Position numbers and translations under genes: made by a program. Of a stretch of 64,000 nt of DNA, positions 9,360-17,372 are shown piece after piece. Below the pieces are notes generated by a model that did no database searches, had not been told where the DNA came from, and saw only the letters and a list, made by a program, of their open reading frames with translations. The stretch comes from Acinetobacter tandoii DSM 14970 = CIP 107469 (GTDB lineage Bacteria; Pseudomonadota; Gammaproteobacteria; Pseudomonadales; Moraxellaceae), in assembly GCF_000400735.1 (NCBI RefSeq), contig NZ_KE007366.1, positions 434,001 through 498,000 of the forward strand, written 5' to 3'. Positions within the stretch are counted from its first letter, which is position 1. The number at the start of each line of letters is the position of its first letter.

Positions 9360-10121
9360 ATGGTGATGCAAATGAATGCAGATGTCAATTTTTCAAACTC
9401 AAGTATTGCTCAGATTCGCAATATTTCTCAGTGCTATGAAGCAGTTAAGCGCACGATGGAACGCAATCCCCTGTTGCCAGGCATATCTGCTTTTTATGGT
9501 CCAAGTGGCTTTGGTAAGTCTACAGCAGCAAACTTTGTAGCGACTAAAACCAATGCTTTTTATGTGCAAGTCAAAAGCACATATACCAAGAAAGCCTTTC
9601 TACAAGCGCTATTGCGGGAGATGAGTATTCCTTACCCTGCAACGCTTAGTGAAATGATGGAGCTGGCAACTAGCGAACTTGCTAAGTCAGGTCGACCACT
9701 GATTATTGATGAGTTTGACCATTTGGTGCAAGGCAATAAAGTCGAAATTATTCGTGACTTATACGAAGGCAGCCAAGGAACTTTCTTGATTATTGGTGAG
9801 GAAATGCTGGCACGTAAGTTGGAAAAGTGGGAGCGCTTCCACGGTCGTATTTTGAATTGGGTTCCCGCACTCCCAGCAGATATTAATGATGTCACGCTTT
9901 TAGCATCAATTTATGCACCGAAAATTGAAATTGATGAACCTGTACTTGAGCAACTGCTTGCCCAGGTCCGTGGATCGACACGTCGTGTATCAACCAACTT
10001 AGAAATGTTGAATGAAAAAGCGTTAGAAGCTGGAGTGCGTCATATCTCCAAACAAGGACTTAAGGAGCTCTTACCGGACGGCTTTGTAACTGGCGAAAGC
10101 CCTAAGCCACGTAGCTTCTGA
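9360..10121 (+). CDS. MuB-like AAA+ ATPase, target selection (253 aa)
   Basis: ATP-dependent DNA-binding protein that delivers target DNA to the transposase and gives target immunity in Mu. Walker A GPSGFGKST is at residues 47-55 and Walker B LIIDEFDHL at about 114-122. It belongs to the shorter ExeA/TniB-like type of MuB (Mu B itself is about 312 aa). It lies directly after the transposase. Three in-frame ATGs (9360, 9366, 9372) compete as start and none has a strong Shine-Dalgarno. Confidence 0.9.
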   Translation: MVMQMNADVNFSNSSIAQIRNISQCYEAVKRTMERNPLLPGISAFYGPSGFGKSTAANFVATKTNAFYVQVKSTYTKKAFLQALLREMSIPYPATLSEMMELATSELAKSGRPLIIDEFDHLVQGNKVEIIRDLYEGSQGTFLIIGEEMLARKLEKWERFHGRILNWVPALPADINDVTLLASIYAPKIEIDEPVLEQLLAQVRGSTRRVSTNLEMLNEKALEAGVRHISKQGLKELLPDGFVTGESPKPRSF

Positions 10122-10133
10122 GGTAACTAATTC

Positions 10134-10847
10134 ATGCAAGCTGGTACAAAACTATCATTAACTCAAGAACTGGGAAGTAATCTTATGAATGCAGGACAGC
10201 CTTATCAATCTCCACGTCAACGGGTGTGGACTGCTATTCGTAAGCATCGTGAAGAGTTCACTATCAAACAAGTCGCTGAACTTGGTCAGATGAAATATGA
10301 CAGTACTCGTGATTTCATCACTGGCCTCAAAAAGGCAGGAATCATTGCCGAAGTTAGACGAGAAAAATTGCCAAATATGAGCAAGAAAATAGAGTTGATC
10401 TATTTCAAGCTTGTTGAAGATTACGGCTACAACACTCCTTCTGTGGATCGCCAAGGCAATATTCTGGGCAAATCTGCGACTGTGAACAAAGCAATGTGGA
10501 ATACCTTGCGTATTACCAAACAACCAGTAAATGCAATTGAACTTGCTGCGATTTCAAGTACGGATGAACTGCAAGTTTCGATTGAGACCGCAGATAGTTA
10601 TTTACGCTTTCTACATCATGCAGGTTACTTAAAAATTGCACGTGTAGCTCATCATGCTGTTCGCAAAGCGAAATATCAGCTTTTACCAGGAATGGATACT
10701 GGTCCAATCCCCCCACAAATTCAACGGGCCAAGCAGGTGTTTGACCCAAATACAAATACAGTTATGTATTCAGAGCGTCCTGAACTCGAAGAAGAAATTA
10801 AACACGGCACTTTGTTACTGAATGATGAGGAAATTAATGATGAATAA
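10134..10847 (+). CDS. Early-region winged-helix-like hypothetical protein, 237 aa
   Basis: Unknown function. Two HTH-like segments are visible (FTIKQVAELGQMKYDSTRDF and a second near ADSYLRFLHHAGYLKI), suggesting a DNA-binding regulator. It is separated by 12 bp from the MuB-like gene and its end overlaps the next small gene, so it belongs to the early transposition operon. A second possible start (MNAGQPYQSP) lies 17 codons in. Confidence 0.65.
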   Translation: MQAGTKLSLTQELGSNLMNAGQPYQSPRQRVWTAIRKHREEFTIKQVAELGQMKYDSTRDFITGLKKAGIIAEVRREKLPNMSKKIELIYFKLVEDYGYNTPSVDRQGNILGKSATVNKAMWNTLRITKQPVNAIELAAISSTDELQVSIETADSYLRFLHHAGYLKIARVAHHAVRKAKYQLLPGMDTGPIPPQIQRAKQVFDPNTNTVMYSERPELEEEIKHGTLLLNDEEINDE

Positions 10848-11058
10848 TCCTGCAAAAATTGACCCAGAATTTCACCGCTTTGTTACGAAAGACAGAATCC
10901 GACTATTTACTGAACGTAATGAGTTTAAGCGTTTGGCCGAGCAATATGAACAGGAACTCTATGACATTCAAGAACGTAGTAAAAAGCTGATTTCATTTTT
11001 ACTTTGCCTATGTACTGTGCTGCTTGGAGTACTTGCTTATGTCTTATCCAACAGCTAA
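10837..11058 (+). CDS. Small membrane-anchored early protein, 73 aa
   Basis: Unknown. A charged coiled-coil-like N-terminal part (FHRFVTKDRIRLFTERNEF) is followed by one C-terminal transmembrane helix (LISFLLCLCTVLLGVLAYVL). GAGG before the ATG at 10837 supports this start; ATG at 10840 is in frame too. The start overlaps the stop of the gene before it and the end overlaps the next gene, indicating translational coupling. A tail-anchored small protein in this position could act on the host envelope during early infection, but that is a guess. Confidence 0.55.
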   Translation: MMNNPAKIDPEFHRFVTKDRIRLFTERNEFKRLAEQYEQELYDIQERSKKLISFLLCLCTVLLGVLAYVLSNS

Positions 11059-11389
11059 ACCGCAATGGGTCGTACTGGTTGAACAACGCATAGAGCAGCT
11101 GGGTAGTATTCAGAAAGTTGCTAATGAATTGGGATATGCCAGACCCAGCCTTTCACTGGCTTTACGCGGTAAATATAAGGGAAATACAGACCGTTTAGAA
11201 CAAACAGTTATGAAGGTGTTGGGTAGTGTTCACTGCCCTCACTTGAACCAGAAACTCAGCCCTGATGAGTGCATTAACTTCCGTGAACGTGATGCACCTA
11301 CTCAGAACCCAGCAGAAATGCGGCACTGGCGAGCTTGTCAGCAATGTGATGTGGCTTGCAAAAAGAAAAAACGTAAAGAAATTTTTTGA
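11039..11389 (+). CDS. HTH protein with C-terminal cysteine cluster, 116 aa
   Basis: Unknown early protein. The N-terminal half has a LacI-like HTH (SIQKVANELGYARPSLSLAL). The C-terminal half has C-x7-8-C and CQQCDVAC spacing that could bind zinc, ending in a basic tail KKKKRKEIF. GGAG upstream supports the ATG at 11039, within the last codons of the membrane-anchored gene. Probably a DNA-binding regulator of phage early functions. Confidence 0.55.
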   Translation: MSYPTAKPQWVVLVEQRIEQLGSIQKVANELGYARPSLSLALRGKYKGNTDRLEQTVMKVLGSVHCPHLNQKLSPDECINFRERDAPTQNPAEMRHWRACQQCDVACKKKKRKEIF

Positions 11390-11399
11390 GGGTAAATAG

Positions 11400-11609
11400 A
11401 TGGCTGATTTAGCAGACATTGCTGGTGAAATTGCTGATGAGCGCCTGGCTCATACGCTTGAAAACCATCAGCAATATAACGCTGAAAGTGAGTTTGAATG
11501 CCTTGAATGTGGCTGCCAGATTCCAGAAAAACGTCGTGCCTTGGGTGGTGTGACACTTTGTATTGACTGCCAAACGGTAGTTGAAATTCAAAACAAACAA
11601 TATCGTTAA
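11400..11609 (+). CDS. TraR/DksA-family C4 zinc-finger protein, 69 aa
   Basis: Small DksA/TraR-type protein. It has CLECG, then about 17 residues, then CIDCQ, giving the C-x2-C-x17-C-x2-C zinc finger of the family. The N-terminal half is a short helix (ADLADIAGEIADERL). Such phage proteins bind the RNA polymerase secondary channel and mimic DksA with ppGpp. The C-terminal PEKRRALGGVTLCIDC is typical. GAGGGTAAATAG upstream supports the start. Confidence 0.85.
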   Translation: MADLADIAGEIADERLAHTLENHQQYNAESEFECLECGCQIPEKRRALGGVTLCIDCQTVVEIQNKQYR

Positions 11610-11619
11610 TGGGGAAATA

Positions 11620-12237
11620 ATGAACGCAATTGTAGAAGTTCCAGCAGGTTATCGTATTGATGCCAAAGGACGTTTGATCCCGGTTGATCAAATTAAAGCG
11701 ATTGATATTGAACGTAGTGACCTGGTCGAACGTTTGATTGGTGGTGCCAAGCTGCTGCAGCAACAAATGCTGGCATTTAAAAAATTAGCATTTGGAGATA
11801 TTGCTGCCTTTATTCAGCTTTCTGCTGAACAGCATGGTGTGCAATTAGGTGGTAACAAAGGCAACGTGACGTTATTCAGCTTTGATGGCAAATACAAGAT
11901 TGTGCGTCAAAGTCAGGAAAGCATCCGTTTTGATGAAAGCTTGCAGGCTGCCAAAGCGTTAATTGATGAATGTATTTCTGAATGGGCTGCCGGATCTAAC
12001 GACAACATTCGTGTACTGATCAATGATGCCTTCCAGGTAGACAAAGAAGGAAAAATTTCAACTGGTCGTGTACTCAGCCTGCGTCGTTTAGACATTCGGG
12101 ATGAAAAGTGGCTACGTGCAATGGATGCAATCAGTGACAGCATTATCGTGACTGACAGCAAAAACTATGTGCGCTTTTATGAGCGTGACAGTGAAGGCAA
12201 GTATCAAGCGATTTCGCTCGATTTTGCGAATGTTTAA
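11620..12237 (+). CDS. DUF3164-family protein of Mu-like phages, 205 aa
   Basis: Matches the DUF3164 family common in the early region of Mu-like prophages: a start like VPAGYRIDAKGRLIPVDQIK, then GDIAAFIQLSAEQHGVQLGG, KGNVTLFSFDGKYKI, AKALIDECISEWA and a C-terminal SKNYVRFYERD. The biochemical function is unknown. GGGGAA before the ATG at 11620 decides the start over 11581. It precedes the phage HU gene. Confidence 0.85.
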   Translation: MNAIVEVPAGYRIDAKGRLIPVDQIKAIDIERSDLVERLIGGAKLLQQQMLAFKKLAFGDIAAFIQLSAEQHGVQLGGNKGNVTLFSFDGKYKIVRQSQESIRFDESLQAAKALIDECISEWAAGSNDNIRVLINDAFQVDKEGKISTGRVLSLRRLDIRDEKWLRAMDAISDSIIVTDSKNYVRFYERDSEGKYQAISLDFANV

Positions 12238-12264
12238 ACTTCAACAAATACAGGTAATAAAACC

Positions 12265-12537
12265 ATGAACAAAGCAGAACTTATTCAACACATCGCAACT
12301 ACTGCGGGAATTAATAAAACTCAAGCTACAGCTGCCCTTCAGGCATTTGAAACGGCTGTTATTGATAGCTTGGCAAATGGGGAAACGTTAGAACTTAAAG
12401 GCTTTGGTACTTTCAAAATTACTGAACGTGCTGAACGTCAGGGGCGTAATCCAAAGACTGGCGAAACCCTTACCATTCCAGCAACTAAAAGCCCGACGTT
12501 TAAGGCAGGGAAAGCTTTCAAGGATGCTGTGAATTAA
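12265..12537 (+). CDS. Phage-encoded HU-family DNA-binding protein
   Basis: A full-length 90-aa HU. Features: MNKAELIQHIA, the beta-arm GFGTFKITERAERQGRNPKTGE, and TIPATKSPTFKAGKAFKDAVN at the end. HU bends DNA and is needed in Mu to assemble the transpososome, at the spacer between sites L1 and L2. Having its own HU could make the phage less dependent on the host. A strong terminator follows, so it closes the early operon. Confidence 0.93.
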   Translation: MNKAELIQHIATTAGINKTQATAALQAFETAVIDSLANGETLELKGFGTFKITERAERQGRNPKTGETLTIPATKSPTFKAGKAFKDAVN

Positions 12538-12572
12538 TGCGATTCCAAACCAATTGATTTAACAAAAACAAA

Positions 12573-12600
12573 AGGTCCCGCCTTTTGGCGGGATTTTTTT
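12573..12600 (+). terminator. Rho-independent terminator after HU
   Basis: TCCCGCC-TTTT-GGCGGGA stem-loop followed by seven T residues, ending the early operon. Confidence 0.88.
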
Positions 12601-12629
12601 GGCCCAAATTTTACAAATGAGAAAGCAAA

Positions 12630-12944
12630 ATGGGAATTAAAAAACTCGTAACGATCACTGTGGAAGCTCAGATTGAAATTGAGTTAGGTGACTGGGCACA
12701 AAACCCAACAGCACAAGATATTGAAGGCATTAACTACTGTGGTTTTGAAGTCGAAAATTCTGATGACATTTACAAAGAAGCGGCCTTAATCATCCTTCGT
12801 GGGAATGCACATTGTAATAACGATGTATTCGGATACATCCACTCCAAATGGATCTTTGGAAAACCAGAAGAAATAGATCCCCATTTTTATGACATAGAAG
12901 ATTTGTATGTAGAAGACTTCACAGTTGAGGCGGTGGGAAAATGA
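12630..12944 (+). CDS. Hypothetical protein, 104 aa
   Basis: Unknown acidic soluble protein (MGIKKLVTITVEAQIEIELGD start). It opens the short-gene cluster between the HU terminator and gemA. Its stop codon overlaps an ATG (ATGA) of a 22-codon open frame. No domain recognised. Confidence 0.6.
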   Translation: MGIKKLVTITVEAQIEIELGDWAQNPTAQDIEGINYCGFEVENSDDIYKEAALIILRGNAHCNNDVFGYIHSKWIFGKPEEIDPHFYDIEDLYVEDFTVEAVGK

Positions 12945-13009
12945 TTAAACGCGAAGATTTAGACCAATTGCCACCAGAAGTAATCATCAGCCTTGGAGAA
13001 ACACCATGA
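12941..13009 (+). CDS. Micro-ORF, 22 aa, in an ATGA-coupled chain
   Basis: The ATG at 12941 shares bases with the stop of the upstream gene, and its own TGA overlaps the ATG of the next gene at 13006. GTGGGAAA precedes it. The 22-residue product (MIKREDLDQLPPEV...) is too short to assign. It may be a real microprotein or simply carry ribosomes across the gap. Confidence 0.4.
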   Translation: MIKREDLDQLPPEVIISLGETP

Positions 13010-13419
13010 GCCTAAGCAAAGAACAGCAAGATCATGTACTCAAAGAATTAGACATTCCTTACAACAAAGTCATCCTGCATTGTGATGGCTACGATGTCAC
13101 ACTTCTCCTGGTGCGCATGAAAATGAAATTGGTCGTTGATATTTACATTGACCAGATGTTTAAGGGAATCTGGCTGACTGAACCAGATAAACATCCAGAG
13201 GCAAAATTTTTACCGACTAAAAAAGTAAAAATATACAGCCAAAAATCTAAAGCTGAAATCATTAAACTTTTAGGTAAACGTGAAGCAAAAAAATCATTTC
13301 CTGACTTAGACAAGGTCATTGAGTCGAAATCTTATTATTTTTCTTCACCTAAAGCAGCTCTATCACACCTGATCAAAGTCAGCGATTCAATTGAACTTCT
13401 AGCGGAGATGGCTGCATGA
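13006..13419 (+). CDS. Hypothetical protein, 137 aa
   Basis: Unknown. Soluble, lysine-rich, no clear domain. The start is an ATGA overlap with the micro-ORF, with TTGGAGAAACACC upstream giving a good ribosome-binding site. The stop overlaps the next start (ATGA at 13416). Confidence 0.6.
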   Translation: MSLSKEQQDHVLKELDIPYNKVILHCDGYDVTLLLVRMKMKLVVDIYIDQMFKGIWLTEPDKHPEAKFLPTKKVKIYSQKSKAEIIKLLGKREAKKSFPDLDKVIESKSYYFSSPKAALSHLIKVSDSIELLAEMAA

Positions 13420-13715
13420 GTAATAAAAAACAACCAACTAAAGTGACAGGAACTGTAGAACAACATGCAAAATATATTTTTGATCGTTTTATCATTCCTG
13501 CACATGCCCAAATTGAAAATATTGATGAATCATCAGCTGACGAATTTGCCTTCTATATTGCAACTAAAGCTGTTGCAGGATATCTGGGTTCTGCCAACGA
13601 CCTGGACAGCGCCAAAGAATTGTTGCTGTCCAATATCGAATGCATATGCAAAGACATTCAAAACGAAAAAAAAGGCTTAGGTATTTTGGCTACACCTATG
13701 GGGAAACCTGCATGA
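13416..13715 (+). CDS. Hypothetical protein, 99 aa
   Basis: Unknown alpha-helical protein (VEQHAKYIFDRFIIPAHAQIEN). It is coupled by ATGA overlaps to both neighbours; the downstream one is gemA. This placement suggests an accessory gene of the middle operon. Confidence 0.6.
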   Translation: MSNKKQPTKVTGTVEQHAKYIFDRFIIPAHAQIENIDESSADEFAFYIATKAVAGYLGSANDLDSAKELLLSNIECICKDIQNEKKGLGILATPMGKPA

Positions 13716-14143
13716 AAAAATCCTCTCGCAATGAACGTTTAGCTGCCATTCACATGGGAAAAAAAGCGTTAAATCTGGATGAGGATACTTACCGTGACAT
13801 GCTTGAGCATGTCACCAGTAAGCGATCTGCCAAAGACATGGATATGAATGACTTGCTTAAAGTCATTCAGCATCTGGATCAGCTCGGATTTTCTAAACGC
13901 AACTTTGGCAAAAAGCCGAAGGTGAAGCTGTCTAAGGAGGCATTAATAGGCAAAATTGAGGCACATTTAACCGAGCATAAATTGCATTGGAATTATGCAA
14001 AAGGCATTGCAAAACAAATGTTTCAAAAGGAAGCGTTAGAATTTTGTACAGAAAACGAACTGTGGCGTATAGTGGCAGCATTGGAGTACAAAGCTAAGCG
14101 GGCCACTAATGAAACAAGACGAATACCTGGACAAACTACCTGA
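13712..14143 (+). CDS. gemA: GemA-like regulatory protein (DUF1018, Mu gp16 family)
   Basis: 143-aa protein of the GemA/gp16 family, which in Mu alters host gene expression and DNA topology. Features: RLAAIHMGKKALNLDEDTYRDML, then LLKVIQHLDQLGF and a C-terminal helical region with LEFCTENELWRIVAALE. The ATG at 13712 (ATGA overlap) is chosen over the upstream in-frame start at 13640. It overlaps the Mor/C-like gene by 35 bases, as gemA and mor are adjacent in Mu. Confidence 0.88.
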   Translation: MKKSSRNERLAAIHMGKKALNLDEDTYRDMLEHVTSKRSAKDMDMNDLLKVIQHLDQLGFSKRNFGKKPKVKLSKEALIGKIEAHLTEHKLHWNYAKGIAKQMFQKEALEFCTENELWRIVAALEYKAKRATNETRRIPGQTT

Positions 14144-14543
14144 AAACCTTCGGCTGATTATTCAGCTGACTGACTATAGAACTGCCATGATTCTGATCAA
14201 GCATTATGGCGGTTCGGACTATAGTTTCCCTCCCCTGAAATCTATTTCTGAAAGCCATGAACTTGCTGAACTGTTAGGATTCAATAATCTGAAAAAGCTC
14301 TGCCAGTTCTGGAATGGCGATATTGTTTACATTCCTAAGTCTGACCGTTATCTGGGTATTTTACGTGATAAGCGTATTGAACAGGACCTTGCAGAATTAG
14401 GGGCATCCTCTGATATTCAACGTCAGCTTGCTAAAAAATATAATGTCACAACACGCTGGATTCGGTCCGTCCGTAAAAATCAGGTCAGTAAGACTCCAGC
14501 TGTTTCAAAGTATGACCGACAACTCGATATGTTTGCCTGCTAA
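14109..14543 (+). CDS. Mor/C-family transcription activator
   Basis: 144-aa member of the Mor/C family (middle/late activator of Mu). Features: LPENLRLIIQLTDYRTAMILIKHYGG, a dimerisation region, and a C-terminal HTH (DIQRQLAKKYNVTTRWIRSVRK). Only one such protein is seen in this phage. The first GGAA-N4-TTCC palindrome lies 48 bp after its stop, so it most likely activates all the late units that carry this box. That link is inferred, not shown. Confidence 0.85.
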   Translation: MKQDEYLDKLPENLRLIIQLTDYRTAMILIKHYGGSDYSFPPLKSISESHELAELLGFNNLKKLCQFWNGDIVYIPKSDRYLGILRDKRIEQDLAELGASSDIQRQLAKKYNVTTRWIRSVRKNQVSKTPAVSKYDRQLDMFAC

Positions 14544-14566
14544 TTGCTTTTACTTTTTCTCCACTG

Positions 14567-14588
14567 ACCGCCTCCGGGCGGTTTTTTT
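14567..14588 (+). terminator. Rho-independent terminator after the Mor/C-like gene
   Basis: ACCGCC-TCCG-GGCGGT stem with a T7 tail. It ends the middle operon directly before the first late-promoter box. Confidence 0.88.
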
Positions 14589-14590
14589 AT

Positions 14591-14602
14591 GGAAGTAGTT
14601 CC
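14591..14602 (+). promoter_or_regulatory. Late activator box 1 (lysis/terminase unit)
   Basis: GGAAGTAGTTCC, a palindrome of form GGAA-N4-TTCC, located 61 bp before the endolysin start. One of six copies placed the same way in the prophage. Confidence 0.75.
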
Positions 14603-14662
14603 GCAAGGAATAGATTGCAAAATCATCAAAACTTACAAGACGTTAAATAAGAGTTTATTTCA

Positions 14663-15064
14663 ATGTCTGAAGTTCAAAAAAAGAAATTTGTTTTATCCAG
14701 GCTGAGCTTAAGCCGTCTTGAAGGTGTTCACCCAGATTTAGTCAAAGTGGTTAAACGAGCAATTGAAATCACTGAAGTTGATTTCCGTGTTTCAGAAGGA
14801 CTTCGGACCAAGGCCAGACAAGCTGAACTGGTGAAATCAGGTGCAAGCCAAACTCAAAACTCTCGCCACCTTACGGGTCATGCTGTCGATCTAGTTGCCA
14901 TGATTGGTTTAGACATTCGCTGGGATTGGCCGCTGTATTACAAAATTGCCGATGCCGTTAAACAAGCCGCAAAAGAACTGAACGTCCCTATCGAATGGGG
15001 TGGTGACTGGAAAACATTTAAAGATGGTCCACATTTTCAACTACCTTGGGGAAGCTACAAATGA
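14663..15064 (+). CDS. Endolysin, M15-family peptidase
   Basis: 133-aa L-alanyl-D-glutamate/D-Ala-D-Ala type peptidase that cuts peptidoglycan at lysis. Zinc ligands are in SRHLTGHAVDL (His and Asp) and GPHFQL (second His). The order RVSEGLRTKARQAELV...SRHLTGHAVD is that of phage M15_4 endolysins. No signal peptide, so release depends on a holin. It is the first gene of the late lysis unit, behind late box 1. Confidence 0.92.
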   Translation: MSEVQKKKFVLSRLSLSRLEGVHPDLVKVVKRAIEITEVDFRVSEGLRTKARQAELVKSGASQTQNSRHLTGHAVDLVAMIGLDIRWDWPLYYKIADAVKQAAKELNVPIEWGGDWKTFKDGPHFQLPWGSYK

Positions 15065-15657
15065 CTCATAAAAAATCAAAGATTCCGCATTCCTTGATCC
15101 AACAGCGTATTGAAGAAGGCATTAAATTTAAGTTGGAAATTCTTGGCAAGGCTGATTACCGCAAAGGTTATGAAGAAGGCAAAAAAGACCTGCAAGCCCT
15201 GGTTAATGCAGATGAGTCAGAAAAGATTCAAAAGCTGCGTTTATCCATTTCCAGTCTTGAAGGACAGTTGGATCAACAGGCTATTGAATTCAGTGAGAAA
15301 AACCGTTTATTGCATGACGCAACCAAACGCAATACAGAAAAAAATCAGAAAATCCTGGAATTGGAACGTCAGCTTGAAGTTTTAAAAAATAACTTTGAAA
15401 CCTTCAAGAAGGAACAACAAAGTTTAGCTGCATTAGGTTTTGTGGATAAAAGCTTCATTGTCCACAACTGGCGTGACAGCTGGAAATGGCTCAGTAACTG
15501 GTGTTTTGGCTTGGTGATGTTCTTTGCTGTTACCCCGCTTCCACCAGAACTGCTTGCAGTACTCCCAGAACATATCCGTTTCTATGTGATTGCCTGGATT
15601 GCTTTCTGCGGCATGGTCGGACGCTATATCAATCAAAGTACAGCAACCAAGCTATGA
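15061..15657 (+). CDS. Coiled-coil protein with C-terminal membrane segments, possible holin/spanin-like, 198 aa
   Basis: Long coiled coil (about residues 45-125) followed by hydrophobic segments (WCFGLVMFFAVTPL and FYVIAWIAFCGMVG). It overlaps the endolysin stop by ATGA coupling. Layout and position fit a lysis protein that disrupts or bridges the envelope, but no named family is certain. Confidence 0.6.
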   Translation: MTHKKSKIPHSLIQQRIEEGIKFKLEILGKADYRKGYEEGKKDLQALVNADESEKIQKLRLSISSLEGQLDQQAIEFSEKNRLLHDATKRNTEKNQKILELERQLEVLKNNFETFKKEQQSLAALGFVDKSFIVHNWRDSWKWLSNWCFGLVMFFAVTPLPPELLAVLPEHIRFYVIAWIAFCGMVGRYINQSTATKL

Positions 15658-15857
15658 CCTTAAAAATATTTGTGCGAAAGAATTTTTCCGCTGTTCTGTT
15701 CTATACCCTGATGGATGCATATGACTGGATCAGCAGCCCAATACAACGATTTAAAAAGAGAATCCAACATGTCAAAAGTCATTTTTTCAAAAAGCGCCAT
15801 CATCAGCCTTGCCGACTATGTTCTGAAAAATTACGGGCACATCAGCGAGACGATTGA
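15654..15857 (+). CDS. Possible overlapping lysis-region small protein, 67 aa
   Basis: ATG at 15654 overlaps the stop of the previous gene (ATGA). The product MTLKIFVRKNFSAVLFYTLMD... is basic, with a weak hydrophobic N-terminus and CRLC near the end. It overlaps the next gene by 89 bases in another frame. Nested genes are common in lysis cassettes (Rz/Rz1), but this product lacks a lipobox. Could also be a non-coding overlap. Confidence 0.4.
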   Translation: MTLKIFVRKNFSAVLFYTLMDAYDWISSPIQRFKKRIQHVKSHFFKKRHHQPCRLCSEKLRAHQRDD

Positions 15858-16155
15858 GGCTGGGATTATTGCCACCCAAAAAACTTATAGCAATTCAAAA
15901 CTGACGGCTTTAGCAGTCTATGACATGTTGCAAACAACAGCTAAATATATGCAGGCGGTTGAGAATGAGGGTGTTCTTAAAGGGGTTGCCAAGAAGGAAG
16001 CTGTGCTTGAATTCATAGTTAAAGAATACTTAGAAACTCAAGATGAAATTAAACAGATCTGGTCTGGCTGGCGAACTACCGTGTCCTGGTTTATTGACCA
16101 GTTGATTTCCATGTTGAATAGCGGCCGTCACGTTCTTCAGGCCTTTGTAGGTTAA
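15769..16155 (+). CDS. Hypothetical phage protein in lysis region, 128 aa
   Basis: Mostly helical product (SKSAIISLADYVLKNYGHISETIEAG...) without a certain membrane segment; the C-terminal WSGWRTTVSWFIDQLISML is amphipathic. The start at 15769 is supported by AAAGAGAATCC upstream; the in-frame 15715 start lies further inside the overlapping frame. Function unknown. Confidence 0.6.
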   Translation: MSKVIFSKSAIISLADYVLKNYGHISETIEAGIIATQKTYSNSKLTALAVYDMLQTTAKYMQAVENEGVLKGVAKKEAVLEFIVKEYLETQDEIKQIWSGWRTTVSWFIDQLISMLNSGRHVLQAFVG

Positions 16156-16164
16156 GGGGGAAAT

Positions 16165-16512
16165 GTGGCGATTCAATTAGAAGCTTATCAATGGATCATG
16201 ATCCTGATCTCGATCATAGGCACAGTTATTACGACCATTAAAATTTTATGGGGTCGAATTGAAGAAAACCTGAATAACAACTTTCAAGTGATGCAAAACA
16301 AACTTGAAGATGTTGCTAAGCAATCTGCTCAAAACTCGGATGACATCCGTGATCTAGAACGCAAGTTCTATAAGTTTCAGATTGATTTGCCACATACCTA
16401 TGTTGCCCGTGAAGACTACATTCGCGGTCAGACTGTGATTGAAGCCAAGCTTGATGCACTGGCTTCAAAAATCGAGAACGTTCAAATACGCCAAGGAATG
16501 AATAAACCATGA
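16165..16512 (+). CDS. DUF2730-like membrane/coiled-coil protein (Mu gp25-like), 115 aa
   Basis: One N-terminal membrane helix (YQWIMILISIIGTVITTIKI) followed by a coiled coil. This is the layout of the Mu gp25/DUF2730 proteins placed before the terminase genes. GTG start at 16165 with AAGGGGGAAAT before it. It overlaps the next start by 4 bases. Confidence 0.65.
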   Translation: MAIQLEAYQWIMILISIIGTVITTIKILWGRIEENLNNNFQVMQNKLEDVAKQSAQNSDDIRDLERKFYKFQIDLPHTYVAREDYIRGQTVIEAKLDALASKIENVQIRQGMNKP

Positions 16513-16823
16513 CAGATCTTGTAAAAGCCCGCCGGGAAAACATGCGCTGGTTGTTACTGAATGCACTAAACAATGCCCGTCCATTGGGGGCTATGGATGT
16601 ACTTGTTCTAACAGTTGTGCAAGCTATTTATCCAGATGCCACAGCCAATGAATTACATGCCCAGTTGGCATATTTAGAAAATAAAGAACTGGTTGATATT
16701 GAACGGCAACCGGATGGACATTGGCACTCTGTCCTTAATTCTAACGGGATTGATGTAGTGGAATATACCGTGAATTGCCCTGCCGGGATTGCACGCCCAG
16801 CGAAGTACTGGGGAGGTGCATAA
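16509..16823 (+). CDS. Mu gp26-like small winged-helix protein, 104 aa
   Basis: Winged-helix-like sequence: LLLNALNNARPLGAMDVLVLTVVQAIYPDATANELHAQLAYLENKELVDIER is split here as helices and wing at about residues 15-68, followed by VEYTVNCPAGIARP. Position just before gp27/gp28 matches Mu gp26. Function in Mu is poorly defined; probably regulatory or packaging-related. Confidence 0.65.
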   Translation: MTDLVKARRENMRWLLLNALNNARPLGAMDVLVLTVVQAIYPDATANELHAQLAYLENKELVDIERQPDGHWHSVLNSNGIDVVEYTVNCPAGIARPAKYWGGA

Positions 16824-17372
16824 ATGGCGAAGCAATCTGCAATTGATCAGCTCAATCCTGATGATAAGTTTTGGCTGGATACCTGGTTCAAAGATAAAGG
16901 CTTTTGTGGCTATGTCGAGATTGCTGAAATCTTGATGGAACGTGGCTACAGCATTAGTAAGTCTAGCGTACACCGTTATGGACAAAAGCTTGAACAGAAG
17001 CTTGCTGCCGTGCAAGCCAGTACTCAAGCAGCGATTTTGATTGCAGATGCTGCACCTGATGATGGCGATGTACGTTCTCAAGCGGTGCTATCACTGATTC
17101 AGACCGAGCTGTTCAATGCGCTGATTGCACTGCAAGAATCCAATGATCCTGATGCTGATCCGGCTGACCGTCTAGCACTGATTGCCAAATGCGGTAAAGG
17201 TATTGCAGAAATTACCAAAGCCTCTGTGAACCAGAAAAAATGGATGCTGGACGTCCGTGACCGTGCCGAGAAAGCAGCTCAAGCGGTTGAAAGTATCGTT
17301 AAAAAAGGTGGCTTGTCTGCTGAAACAGCGGCCTCTATTCGTGCCCAGATTTTAGGTATTGTTCAAAAATGA
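16824..17372 (+). CDS. Terminase small subunit-like protein (DUF3486, Mu gp27)
   Basis: 182-aa DUF3486 protein. Features: AIDQLNPDDKFWLDTWF, ISKSSVHRYGQKLEQKL, then a helical C-terminal half ending in SIVKKGGLSAETAASIRAQILG. In Mu-like phages it is the partner of the gp28 ATPase/nuclease and recognises DNA for headful packaging. It overlaps gp28 by 4 bases. Confidence 0.9.
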   Translation: MAKQSAIDQLNPDDKFWLDTWFKDKGFCGYVEIAEILMERGYSISKSSVHRYGQKLEQKLAAVQASTQAAILIADAAPDDGDVRSQAVLSLIQTELFNALIALQESNDPDADPADRLALIAKCGKGIAEITKASVNQKKWMLDVRDRAEKAAQAVESIVKKGGLSAETAASIRAQILGIVQK

